9,063 nucleotides of DNA from Clostridiales bacterium (GCA_022791355.1 JAAVYX010000193.1:1-9063); one strand, 5' to 3'. Positions 1 to 6,745 are shown, counted from the first letter of the stretch. The notes: generated by a model not told the origin, from the letters alone. Program-made: numbers and translations.

Positions 1-5
1 TCGGC

Positions 6-60
6 CGGCAACGAAGACAACGCAGCGTGCGACAATTTCATCCCCGTAAAACCGTATTAT
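6..60. repeat. Diverged intergenic repeat, copy A
   Basis: This stretch shares two well-conserved blocks with 6856-6905: AAGACAACGCAGCG (14 bases) and CCCGTAAAACC (11 bases), in the same order and orientation and at similar spacing, with a poorly conserved 11-14 base middle. Both copies lie beyond the 3' end of a minus-strand gene (cls here, the radical SAM gene there). The pattern suggests a dispersed non-coding repeat family rather than coding sequence. No element ends or transposase are visible. Confidence 0.5.
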
Positions 61-284
61 ACCTTGTCAATCAATGGTAAAATTTCTTAAGCACACAAGC
101 CGTGGGTACGCTTTTTGCATTATTCTCAGCCGGAACATATTCTATCGCAGAGCATAAAAGCAATCCGCTCTTGCCCCGCAAGGGAAAAGGCCCAGACCAG
201 CCCCCTCGCCGGCTTCCGGCCGTTCCCGATCCCGGCCTCGGACTCTCGGACCGCCGCGCCCTACCGGTTCCGCCCGGCCTGGCT

Positions 285-299
285 GCGGGCGTTGCCCGC
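285..299 (-). other. Short hairpin immediately after cls
   Basis: GCGGGC and GCCCGC pair around a 3-base loop directly after the cls stop codon. No T-run follows on the minus strand, so it is not a standard intrinsic terminator. It may be a 3' stabilising hairpin or chance in GC-rich DNA. Confidence 0.3.
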
Positions 300-1832
300 C
301 TACATAAAGGGGGCGAAAAGGTGGAGGAGGCTCTGCTTGAACCGCATACCCAAAGGCCGTTTTCGCCATTTGTCCAACCGGATTTCCTCGCTCTGGGCCA
401 TGATGCGCAGCACATCGTCTTTGATATCTCCTACAACCTCCATGTTGCTCATCCAGGCGCCGCACTCAAAGTGGAAGTAAAAGCTGCGGAAATCCATGTT
501 GACGGTACCTACTGTGGCCACCCGGTCGTCAGATACGAAAATTTTAGAGTGGACAAAGCCGGGGATATATTCGTAAATGCGGACGCCGGCCTCCAACAGT
601 TCTTCATAGCTGTATTGGGTCACCGGGTGCACATACCATTTGTCCCAAATTTTGGGCGTGATAATCCGCACGTCAACCCCCGATTTGGCCGCCAGACAAA
701 GCACCGTGGTCATTTCGCTGTCCAGAATCAGGTAGGGGGTGGTGATATAAACGTACCGCTGGGCCGTGTTCAGAATCTGCATGTAAAGCTCCTCGGCCGG
801 GTTTTTATCGTTGAGGGGCCCGTCGCAGTAGGGCTGCACAAAGCCCTCCGTCCGAATGGGACAGGCGGTAAGAAAAGGCCTGATATCCATTTTCCGCCGG
901 GTGGTAAAGGCCCACATAGCGCAGAACATGGCTAGATAGCTGCGTACGGCGTCGCCCTTGAGAATAAAGCCGTTGTCCATCCAGTGACCGTGGACATGCC
1001 AGAGGTTGACATATTCGTCCCCAATGTTGAAGCCGCCCGAAATAGCCGTCTTGCCGTCGATAATCACCATCTTGCGGTGGTTGCGGTTGTTCATGAAGAG
1101 GTCCAGCGAGGGCCGCAGGGGATTGAAGACCGAAACCTTCACGCCCTCGGCCGTCAGCCCCTTGACAAAGCCTCGGAACTGCCGGGCGCAGGAGCCAAAA
1201 TCGTCGAAGATGATGCGCACGTCTACGCCGGCCGCCGCCTTGCGGACCAGCACCTGATGGATACTGTCCCACATTTTGCCCTGGGCCAGAATAAAAAACT
1301 CGATGAAGATATAACGCTCGGCCCGTTCCAGCTCCTCCAGCAGCCGGGGCCAAAGCTTCTCTACCGGGGAGAAATACTCCACCGCGGTATTGCTGTAAAC
1401 CGGGAAGCCGGATTCCCGCCGCAGATAGCGGGATTGACGGGCGTGCAGCATGTCCACAAACTCTAGGCGAGATTCGATAGCCGGATCCTGCCGCAGGGCC
1501 GTATGGGCGGCCCGTTCGCATTTGCGCATCCGCTTCTTCAAATGGGGGAAAACCCGGCCCCCGCCCCAGAACAAATAAATGATGCCGCCTACTAGAGGGA
1601 AAATCAGGATAAACAACACCCACATAATCTTATAGCTGGGGTTTTTGCGCTGGTTGACTACATAAATAACCATGCAGATGCTGACGGTCTCAAAGAAAAT
1701 ATACACCCAAAGGGCCTTGTCCGACAACAGATAGACGCAGGTCACCAGACCGGCCAGCTGTATGAAAATCAGGAGGGCGATGATGATCACCCGAACGGGC
1801 ATTTTAACAGCTCGCTTATGCTGCTTTGCCAT
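300..1832 (-). CDS. cls: Cardiolipin synthase (phospholipase D family)
   Basis: Membrane enzyme that, in this family, condenses two phosphatidylglycerol molecules into cardiolipin and glycerol. The 510 residues match the usual bacterial Cls length. Three hydrophobic segments (about 13-34, 39-60 and 68-90) form the N-terminal anchor; the last includes WVLFILIFPLVGGIIYLFWG, typical of the Cls N-terminal domain. Two HKD catalytic motifs follow: H252-R-K254 with D259, inside NHRKMVIIDG, then GGFNIGDEY; and H428-S-K430 with D435, then GTVNMDFRSF. Both are intact, so the enzyme should be active. ATG start at 1832, preceded by AAAGGCGG at about 9 bases. It stands alone, with no lipid gene next to it. 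Clostridia often carry several Cls paralogues; which one this is cannot be told. Confidence 0.95.
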   Translation of the reverse strand: MAKQHKRAVKMPVRVIIIALLIFIQLAGLVTCVYLLSDKALWVYIFFETVSICMVIYVVNQRKNPSYKIMWVLFILIFPLVGGIIYLFWGGGRVFPHLKKRMRKCERAAHTALRQDPAIESRLEFVDMLHARQSRYLRRESGFPVYSNTAVEYFSPVEKLWPRLLEELERAERYIFIEFFILAQGKMWDSIHQVLVRKAAAGVDVRIIFDDFGSCARQFRGFVKGLTAEGVKVSVFNPLRPSLDLFMNNRNHRKMVIIDGKTAISGGFNIGDEYVNLWHVHGHWMDNGFILKGDAVRSYLAMFCAMWAFTTRRKMDIRPFLTACPIRTEGFVQPYCDGPLNDKNPAEELYMQILNTAQRYVYITTPYLILDSEMTTVLCLAAKSGVDVRIITPKIWDKWYVHPVTQYSYEELLEAGVRIYEYIPGFVHSKIFVSDDRVATVGTVNMDFRSFYFHFECGAWMSNMEVVGDIKDDVLRIMAQSEEIRLDKWRKRPLGMRFKQSLLHLFAPFM

Positions 1833-1873
1833 GGTTGTTCGCCGCCTTTCGGAAGGGTCCTTATCTTTATAGT

Positions 1874-1906
1874 ATATACCAAAGGTGCAAAAGGCCTCTG
1901 GTATAT
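1874..1906 (-). promoter_or_regulatory. Hairpin or operator-like inverted repeat upstream of cls
   Basis: Arms ATATACCAAAGG (1874-1885) and CCTCTGGTATAT (1895-1906) flank a 9-base loop. The one mismatch becomes a G-U pair in minus-strand RNA, giving a continuous 12-pair stem 41 bases before the cls start. It could be a 5' UTR hairpin or a binding site for a dimeric regulator. Weak promoter-like matches overlap it (TATACT or TATAAA on the minus strand, near 1866-1876), but no correctly spaced -35 was found. Confidence 0.4.
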
Positions 1907-2382
1907 CCTGTTATTTTGGAAATAGAATTTTTATAAATCGACTCGGAAATCTATAGAATGGCCGTCCGGCACGTCCTGGTCCGGGGCCCTTAAGCCTTAA
2001 GCGTCTATCCGCCGATGTGGGCAGATGCGCAAAAATGAGAGCGAGGCTGTTATTTTTTAGCTGCGTGCAGGACCTCGCGACAGGTATTGTTATATAACTT
2101 GCGCTAACAGCTCCCATGCTCCCGGCGTTAAAGAGCTCTGTCTCGCGGCCCGACGTAGATAAGGCCTACGCCCCTCTTTTGTCAAGCGGCAGAAGAAGGG
2201 AGAAAAAGTCTGCCTCCTGCGGGCCCGCGCCTCCTCCCGGTCTGGGCCATTTCGATTGCCTCCGAACGGCGCAGGCCGGCACGTATCTGCCCTTCGACTT
2301 ATTGCTCCATCGATAGCGGGAGGGAAGCCGCGGTTCTTTTCAGCAGACGGACGCGAGGAACAGAAGGAACAAACGAGGCTTT

Positions 2383-2454
2383 ATGAAAGTGCGTAAAGAC
2401 AAAGGATATAACAATGGGCAAACCGATCTCCCGCATATAGAAAACGACGGCTGA
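2383..2454 (+). CDS. Possible 23-residue small ORF ending inside a terminator
   Basis: An ATG at 2383, with GAGG only 4 bases before it, opens a short hydrophilic frame: MKVRKDKGYNNGQTDLPHIE followed by NDG and a TGA at 2452-2454. The stop codon falls in the loop of the hairpin at 2441-2471, whose longer T-run is on the plus strand. A plus-strand transcript ending there would explain that terminator's orientation. The frame is short enough to occur by chance, and no plus-strand promoter was identified. Confidence 0.15.
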   Translation: MKVRKDKGYNNGQTDLPHIENDG

Positions 2455-2471
2455 GCGGCCGTCGTTTTTTT
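2441..2471. terminator. Intrinsic terminator, probably bidirectional
   Basis: AAAACGACGGC (2441-2451) pairs perfectly with GCCGTCGTTTT (2458-2468) around a 6-base loop. On the plus strand a run of seven T follows. On the minus strand four T follow, enough to serve the lipoprotein gene that ends 31 bases away. The better T-run points to the plus strand, where no clear gene lies upstream. Confidence 0.85.
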
Positions 2472-2501
2472 CGTTTTTGTTCGGATAAGCGGGGCCGCGC
2501 C

Positions 2502-3422
2502 CTATTCGGACAGCCATTTGGGCTGGTCGGGCGGCTGGGCCGTTCCCAATTGGCTGAAAGCGTATTTTACGCTGAGCTCGCCGTTTCGATTTTCCCCTTC
2601 AGTCGTATAACGGCCTCCAATCGAGCTGGTCAGTTCGACAATAAATCCGTCGGCATTGGAGCGGGCGGTGCAAATATTATAGTCCAGCGCAAAGGCCAAC
2701 AGATCGAAATCCAGCCGGTCGGTCTGGCCCTCCAGCAACTCCAAAATCTGCGTCCGGCTGGCCTCTGGGTCCAGCGTAAAGCTGTAAAGTATATCCGAAC
2801 CGTTTTGGGAGATATCCGCCGAACTGATCATCTTATCGGTGAGTTGCAGGTAAAAATCAGGGACAGCCGGAGCGGCTTCCGCTCCTTCCCGCGGAGCGGC
2901 TACGGCGTTGGAACGGTTGTTGGCCGCGTCCTTAGAATCCTCCAGGGTTGTCACGGTATGCAGCCGGCCGTTCTCCAGATAGGTGGAGACGTCCTGTAAA
3001 CCCATAGAACCGGCCGTCTCGGTTTTGTAGCTGGCCTGTAAGACGCTCAGCTGAACGGGACTGCCGGCCTTGTCGGCCGATTGCAGGCTTTCGGACGCCC
3101 GCATCAGCTCCACCTCGCCTACCCGCAGAACCCGGGTGACGCTTCGCTTAAAGCTGGGCAGCTCGTTGGTGGTCCTTAGAGACTGCATAAAGCTTTTGCG
3201 CACCGAAACCGTGTCGGAGGACATGGCCGGGGCGGCGCTGGTCGCTGGGGAAGAGACCAGTTCCGGCGTTTCGGGTACGACATTTTGGCTGGACAGGGAC
3301 CCCGACTCCACATACAGCGTACCGGCCGTATCCTTATCGGCCGGCTGACAGCCAGCCGCGCCGGTTAAAAGAAGAAGCCCTAAAAGGACGGAAAAGATTT
3401 GTTTGCCTTGTAAGCGTTTCAC
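2502..3422 (-). CDS. Secreted lipoprotein of unknown function
   Basis: A 306-residue exported lipoprotein with no function I can name. The signal peptide is clear: MKRLQGKQ, a hydrophobic core at 10-20, then TGAAGC with the lipidated Cys at 25. A low-complexity Ser/Thr/Pro/Ala linker (about 26-70) follows, then two folded segments (about 75-160 and 188-300) joined by an Ala/Glu-rich linker. The second has alternating polar/hydrophobic stretches such as SDILYSFTLDPEAS, DGFIVELTSSIGGRYTTEG and GELSVKYAFSQLG, which look like beta strands. The outline recalls LolA/LppX-like sheet lipoproteins of Firmicutes, an impression rather than a match. The start is GTG (3420-3422), supported by GGGAGG 9 bases upstream. 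It has its own promoter, divergent from the ABC operon, and its own terminator. Confidence 0.85.
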   Translation of the reverse strand: MKRLQGKQIFSVLLGLLLLTGAAGCQPADKDTAGTLYVESGSLSSQNVVPETPELVSSPATSAAPAMSSDTVSVRKSFMQSLRTTNELPSFKRSVTRVLRVGEVELMRASESLQSADKAGSPVQLSVLQASYKTETAGSMGLQDVSTYLENGRLHTVTTLEDSKDAANNRSNAVAAPREGAEAAPAVPDFYLQLTDKMISSADISQNGSDILYSFTLDPEASRTQILELLEGQTDRLDFDLLAFALDYNICTARSNADGFIVELTSSIGGRYTTEGENRNGELSVKYAFSQLGTAQPPDQPKWLSE

Positions 3423-3431
3423 GGTAAGAAG

Positions 3432-3437
3432 CCTCCC
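3432..3437 (-). promoter_or_regulatory. Ribosome binding site fixing the GTG start of the lipoprotein
   Basis: GGGAGG on the minus strand lies 9 bases before the GTG at 3422. This supports a non-ATG start, and the signal peptide then begins naturally at MKRLQGKQ. Confidence 0.8.
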
Positions 3438-3581
3438 TTCCGTTTCGCGCTGGTTACCTTTTCGCCAGTCAGAAAAATTTCGCGCCAGGCTGGCGTTTAG
3501 CGGATACGCTTATATTTACTAAAATAAAACAGGGTTTAGATAATGTTTTTTGCTCATAAGGGCCGTTAAAGTTTCTAGTTT

Positions 3582-3610
3582 ATTATACCCCTGCCCTTTA
3601 CAGGTTTCAA
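3582..3610 (-). promoter_or_regulatory. Sigma-A-like promoter of the lipoprotein gene
   Basis: On the minus strand, TTGAAA (3610-3605) and a perfect TATAAT (3587-3582) are separated by 17 bases. Transcription would begin near 3575, giving a leader of about 150 bases. That leader contains several CGCCAG/CTGGCG elements (3463-3468 and 3483-3495) that could fold. Confidence 0.75.
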
Positions 3611-3611
3611 A

Positions 3612-3625
3612 TTACAATGTTGTAA
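3612..3625. promoter_or_regulatory. Operator-like inverted repeat beside the lipoprotein promoter
   Basis: TTACAA and TTGTAA form perfect 6-base arms around a 2-base centre. The repeat starts 2 bases from the -35 box of the minus-strand lipoprotein promoter, where activators often bind. It is about 120 bases upstream of the binding-protein promoter. The regulator is unknown. Confidence 0.35.
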
Positions 3626-3742
3626 CCCGGCAAATTTTGTGGAAATCGCCCGCGCCCTTTTCTCCAGCGGCCCATAGGCGGTTTGCACATACGTGAGTTT
3701 GCAGGCAGCGAGCCGGCATAGAGAAAAATGTAAAAAAAGCGT

Positions 3743-3771
3743 TTGACTTTAGTTCGCTAATGTGTTATCAT
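3743..3771 (+). promoter_or_regulatory. Sigma-A-like promoter of the ABC importer operon
   Basis: TTGACT (3743-3748) and TATCAT (3766-3771) are separated by 17 bases, and a TGT just before the -10 gives an extended -10. Transcription would start near 3778, so the first gene has a leader of only about 29 bases. This rules out the in-frame start codon at 3762. Confidence 0.8.
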
Positions 3772-3794
3772 ACTGCTATCATAAATATTGTTTT

Positions 3795-3800
3795 GAGGTG
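3795..3800 (+). promoter_or_regulatory. Ribosome binding site of the binding-protein gene
   Basis: GAGGTG lies 6 bases before the ATG at 3807. With the promoter at 3743-3771 it fixes that start, which opens a standard lipoprotein signal peptide. Confidence 0.75.
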
Positions 3801-3806
3801 TTTTGT

Positions 3807-4652
3807 ATGAAAAAGCTGTTTGCGGCCGTCCTCTCCGCGGCCATGCTGCTGACCCTGGGACTGAGCGGCTGCGGCCAGGCCAATAAGGACGCGAAGTACG
3901 TCATTCTGGACGAGGCTCTGGCCGACGAGGAGTATGTTATAGGATTCCGGAAAACTGATACCGCCCTGAAGGAGGAGGTCAACCAGGTCCTCAGCGGCTT
4001 GAAGGCCGACGGCAGCCTGGGCGAGATCAGCAAAAAGTGGTTCGGTTCGGACGTTACCACCGTGCCTGCCGACTATGAAAAGGCCGACGCGGCCGACGGC
4101 AGTCTCCAGAAAATCAAGGACAAGGGTCAGCTGGTTCTGGGGCTGGACGATTCCTTCCCGCCCATGGGTTATCGGGACGAGGATCAGAATATCGTCGGCT
4201 TTGACGTGGACGTGGCCAAAAAGGTCTGCGAGAAGCTGGGCGTAGAGCTCAAGCTCCAGCCCATCAAGTGGTCCTCCAAGGAGGCCGAGCTGGATACCGG
4301 CAATGTGGACTGTCTCTGGAACGGCTTCACCAAGAGCAGCGAGCGGGAAGAGAAAATGAACCTTTCGGTTCCCTATATGACCAACCGGCAGGTGGTCGTG
4401 ACAATGGACAGCAAGGGCGTTTCCTCTCTGGCCGATTTGAAGGGCAAGGAGCTGGTGCTCCAGGGCGGCTCCACCGCCGTGGACGCGCTGAACGGCAATG
4501 AAACGGTCAAGAGCGGCCTCAAGGGCGGCCGGGCTACCGAGGTGGACGACAACGTCACCGCCCTGCTGGATCTCAAGACCAGCAGCGCCGCCGCCGTCCT
4601 CATGGACGAGGTTGTGGCCCGGTATTATATCAATACCATGGCTGCAAAATAA
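3807..4652 (+). CDS. Amino acid ABC transporter substrate-binding lipoprotein, circularly permuted
   Basis: Extracellular lipoprotein (281 residues) that should capture a polar amino acid and deliver it to the permease encoded downstream (solute-binding family 3). The signal peptide ends in LGLSGC, with lipidated Cys22. The domain order is unusual. Residues 30-83 (KYVILDEALADEEYVIGFRK through KKWFGSDVT) are what normally forms the C-terminus. A linker (84-97) leads to the usual N-terminal start at 98-121 (GSLQKIKDKGQLVLGLDDSF, then PPMG). The protein stops after DEVVARYYINTMAAK, where residues 30-83 would normally follow. Expected ligand residues remain: R180 in SSEREE (alpha-carboxylate), the QGGST loop 219-223, and D267 in MDEVVA (alpha-amino group). 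The frame is open throughout and no leftover C-terminus lies downstream, so this looks like a working rearranged gene. The exact ligand is unknown. Confidence 0.9.
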   Translation: MKKLFAAVLSAAMLLTLGLSGCGQANKDAKYVILDEALADEEYVIGFRKTDTALKEEVNQVLSGLKADGSLGEISKKWFGSDVTTVPADYEKADAADGSLQKIKDKGQLVLGLDDSFPPMGYRDEDQNIVGFDVDVAKKVCEKLGVELKLQPIKWSSKEAELDTGNVDCLWNGFTKSSEREEKMNLSVPYMTNRQVVVTMDSKGVSSLADLKGKELVLQGGSTAVDALNGNETVKSGLKGGRATEVDDNVTALLDLKTSSAAAVLMDEVVARYYINTMAAK

Positions 4653-4670
4653 AATCGATTTTATCCAGCC

Positions 4671-4733
4671 GGCAAGCGGGGACCTTCCTATGGAAAGCCC
4701 CCGCTTTGCCTGCGTTTGGCAGGCAAAGCGGGG
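4671..4733 (+). promoter_or_regulatory. Strong hairpin with a competing upstream pairing segment
   Basis: CCCCGCTTTGCCTGC (4699-4713) pairs perfectly over 15 bases with 4719-4733 around a GTTTG loop. Upstream, GGCAAGCGGGG (4671-4681) can pair with the same left arm, with one bulged base, so two structures exclude each other. No T-run follows, so a plain terminator is unlikely. It lies 18 bases after the binding-protein stop. Such stems often protect upstream mRNA from 3' exonucleases or cause partial read-through, raising binding protein over permease; that role is inferred. Confidence 0.55.
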
Positions 4734-4954
4734 CCGGCGCGAACGGGTTGCGCGGCCCTTGGTAAAGCTAAAACGTGTCCGCACAAACAAGCATAGTCGT
4801 CTTTGCGGCTGCTTTTGTGGATTTCCGCGCTGAAAAAATGGAACAACCGCCGGGTAGCCTGCGTTTTTTCGTCTTGAAGCCAACGAAATCCCCTGGAAAA
4901 TCCGCAGAAGTCCCTCTTATGAACATGCTATAAGCGGGCCCGCAATGGAAAGAC

Positions 4955-4980
4955 GGCGGCCCCGCCGCCCTGTAAGGAGG
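4955..4980 (+). promoter_or_regulatory. Hairpin plus ribosome binding site of the permease gene
   Basis: AAGGAGG (4974-4980) lies 6 bases before the ATG at 4987 and chooses this start over the upstream in-frame ATG at 4945. GGCGGC (4955-4960) and GCCGCC (4964-4969) form a small stem ending 4 bases before it, which could influence access to the site. Confidence 0.6.
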
Positions 4981-4986
4981 CTTTTT

Positions 4987-5637
4987 ATGTCCCTCGAAGC
5001 GATTTGGAAACTGATTGTGCAAATGCTGCTGGACAGCAGGGTCACCCTGGGACTGTTCGCCCTCACCGCCCTGTTCGCCCTCCCCTTGGGGCTGCTGGTG
5101 GCCTGCGGGCGCATGTCCCGCCTAAAGCTCATCCAGTGGCCGGTGCGGGCCTACCTGCTGGTCATGCGGGGCACCCCCCTGATTTTACAGCTCATCTTCT
5201 TCTATTTTATGCCCTCCTACATATTCGGCCAGAGTCTGCCCCGCTTCTGGGCGGCCGTGCTGGCCTTCACCCTCAATTACGCCGCCTATTTCGCCGAGAT
5301 TTATCGGGGCGGCATCGAGGCTGTGGCCGTGGGCCAGCGGGAGGCCGCGGCGGTGCTGGGCTTCTCCCGGTCTCAAACCTTCGGCCGTATCGTCCTGCCC
5401 CAGGTGGTCAAGCATATCCTGCCGCCTATGGGCAACGAATTTATGGTGCTGGTAAAGGATACGGCCCTGGCCCAGACCATCGGCGTAATGGAGATTTTCC
5501 GGCTGGCCAACACCACCGTTTCGGCCAACGCCTCTCTGGTTCCCATCTTCATTGCCGGCGTTTTCTATCTGGTGATGAACGCCATCGTGTCCAAGGGCTT
5601 CTCCATAGCCGAGAAGCGGCTGGACTACTATAAATAA
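4987..5637 (+). CDS. Polar amino acid ABC transporter permease
   Basis: Inner-membrane channel subunit of the importer, 216 residues, the usual length for the HisM/GlnP-type family. Hydrophobic segments lie near 20-40, 62-80, 85-104, 152-170 and 184-204. The family signature MRGTPLILQLIFFYF spans 60-74. NYAAYFAEIYRGGIEAV precedes the EAA coupling loop, E119-A120-A121 with G125, which docks on the ATPase; GRIVLPQ follows, then NEFMVLVKDTALAQTIGVME. All conserved blocks are present. The permease probably works as a homodimer, since only one permease gene is in the operon. The ATPase gene starts 27 bases after its stop. Confidence 0.95.
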   Translation: MSLEAIWKLIVQMLLDSRVTLGLFALTALFALPLGLLVACGRMSRLKLIQWPVRAYLLVMRGTPLILQLIFFYFMPSYIFGQSLPRFWAAVLAFTLNYAAYFAEIYRGGIEAVAVGQREAAAVLGFSRSQTFGRIVLPQVVKHILPPMGNEFMVLVKDTALAQTIGVMEIFRLANTTVSANASLVPIFIAGVFYLVMNAIVSKGFSIAEKRLDYYK

Positions 5638-5664
5638 GGCGGCCGAAAGGAGGCGAAACGCCCT

Positions 5665-6435
5665 ATGGACGAGAGAAAAAAACTGTTGATCATGGAGGAT
5701 ATCCATAAGTCCTTCGGGAGGACCGAGGTTCTCAAGGGCATCCGTCTGGAGGTATCCCAGGGCGAGGTGGTGGCCGTTATCGGGCCCTCCGGATCGGGAA
5801 AATCCACCCTGCTGCGCTGCGCCACCTTGTTGGAGCGCATCGACGCGGGCCGGATTCAGTACGGCGAGCTGACCATGGCCGCCGGCGCGCCCGCCCAGTA
5901 TGCGGATAAGCCCACCCTGCAAAAATTCCGGACCCAGTTTGGACTGGTTTTCCAAAACTTCAATCTCTTTCCCCATTTCTCGGTTCTGCGTAACCTGACC
6001 GAGGCGCCCATACGGGTGCTGGGCAAAAGCCGGCGGGAGGCCGAGGAGACGGCCGGCCGTCTGCTGGAGAAGGTGGGGCTGGCCGACCGGGCCGGCGCCT
6101 ACCCTCACCAGCTTTCGGGGGGGCAGCAGCAGCGGGTGGCCATCGCCCGGGCCCTGGCCCTGAACCCCGGCCTGCTCTTTTTTGACGAGCCCACCAGCGC
6201 CCTGGACCCGGAGCTGACCGGCGAAATCCTCAAGGTCATCCGTTCCCTGGCCGCCGAGCATATGACCATGGTTATCGTAACTCACGAAATGGCCTTTGCG
6301 CGGGACGTGGCCGACCGCGTGGTCTTTATGGACGGCGGGGTTATCGTGGAGGAGGGCGCGCCCGAGGAGATCATCGGCCGGCCGAAAAACCAACGCACCA
6401 AGGCTTTTCTGGAGCGTTTCAGCCAGGGGGGATAA
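5665..6435 (+). CDS. Polar amino acid ABC transporter ATP-binding protein
   Basis: Cytoplasmic ATPase that powers the importer, 256 residues, close to the 240-260 of GlnQ/HisP-type proteins. Motifs in order: Walker A GPSGSGKST (40-48), Q-loop Q97 in VFQNFNLFPH, signature LSGGQQQR (150-157), Walker B LLFFDEP (170-176) with catalytic E175, D-loop SALD (178-181), and switch H207 in VTHEM. FNLFPH and the ending ERFSQ are typical of the polar amino acid subfamily. AAGGAGG at 5647-5653 lies 11 bases before the ATG, slightly long; a second in-frame ATG at 5692 would cut into the first strand. It is the last gene of the operon; the terminator at 6475-6504 follows. Confidence 0.96.
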   Translation: MDERKKLLIMEDIHKSFGRTEVLKGIRLEVSQGEVVAVIGPSGSGKSTLLRCATLLERIDAGRIQYGELTMAAGAPAQYADKPTLQKFRTQFGLVFQNFNLFPHFSVLRNLTEAPIRVLGKSRREAEETAGRLLEKVGLADRAGAYPHQLSGGQQQRVAIARALALNPGLLFFDEPTSALDPELTGEILKVIRSLAAEHMTMVIVTHEMAFARDVADRVVFMDGGVIVEEGAPEEIIGRPKNQRTKAFLERFSQGG

Positions 6436-6474
6436 GCAAGACCGGGGCGGCGGTTTACAGGTCTATACAAACAG

Positions 6475-6504
6475 AGCCGGATGCAGGACGCATCCGGCTT
6501 TTTT
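6475..6504 (+). terminator. Intrinsic terminator of the ABC importer operon
   Basis: AGCCGGATGC (6475-6484) pairs perfectly with GCATCCGGCT (6490-6499) around a 5-base loop, followed by five T. It lies 39 bases after the ATPase stop codon. Confidence 0.92.
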
Positions 6505-6745
6505 ACGATGGCACGCAATACAGGCGCTGTAAAGCGACCGATTCCAGCCCTGTAAACGGCCGGCGGAGGTATGGCAAACGCAGAATGAACCTAAGCGCAA
6601 AGGAAGCTGTTACGGCCGTAAAAGTTGTAAACGGCCCCGGCAGCAAGCGTTTTCTTCCCTTTCCCTCGACAGACTGCCAGCCTCCATTTTGGCCGCCCGC
6701 GAGGCGGCCGTCGTGCGAGGGGGCCTTTGGACGCGGATGGTAAGG

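Larger units (their letters stand above)
1833..2501. other. Gene-poor stretch between cls and the lipoprotein gene
   Basis: No convincing gene is seen in these 669 bases. The left part holds the cls leader and is AT-rich to about 1960. It also contains a 10-bp palindrome GTTATATAAC (2089-2098), the doubled CTTAAG at 1989-2001 and a GC palindrome GCGGGCCCGC (2219-2228). Reading frames of 66-72 codons here lack ribosome binding sites and recognisable sequence. The right end holds a 23-codon frame (2383-2454) and a strong terminator (2441-2471). Confidence 0.6.
4653..4986 (+). other. Gene-free gap between binding protein and permease
   Basis: These 334 bases separate the first two genes of the importer operon. 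No ORF with a ribosome binding site and no promoter with acceptable -35/-10 spacing was seen. It does not encode a remnant of the missing binding-protein C-terminus. It holds the competing hairpins at 4671-4733, a GC palindrome GCGGGCCCGC (4934-4943) and a hairpin just before the permease ribosome binding site (4955-4969). A T-run at 4864-4869 has no convincing stem before it. Confidence 0.6.

Noticed and set aside
1..90. An open frame entering from the left edge and ending in TAA at 88-90, possibly the tail of an upstream gene
   Set aside because: It lies in the repeat shared with 6856-6905, where the matching frame is interrupted by a stop; coding is therefore unlikely, though the left edge prevents certainty.
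102..935. A 277-codon plus-strand frame opposite cls
   Set aside because: Most of it lies antisense to cls, including the second HKD motif, and it has no ribosome binding site.
2219..2228. GC palindrome GCGGGCCCGC, also at 4934-4943
   Set aside because: Ten-base GC palindromes are expected by chance in DNA of this composition, and the two sites share no flanking similarity.
3807..4652. The binding protein as a frameshifted or truncated pseudogene
   Set aside because: The frame is intact, the signal peptide, promoter, ribosome binding site and ligand residues are all present, and the missing C-terminal segment is supplied at the N-terminus.
3768..4883. A 371-codon open frame on the minus strand opposite the binding protein
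   Set aside because: It is antisense to a clearly recognisable gene, has no domain I recognise, and is explained by third-position GC bias of the plus-strand codons.
5185..6393. A 402-codon open frame on the minus strand opposite permease and ATPase
   Set aside because: It spans two intact ABC transporter genes in antisense and shows His/Gly/Gln-rich composition typical of shadow frames.
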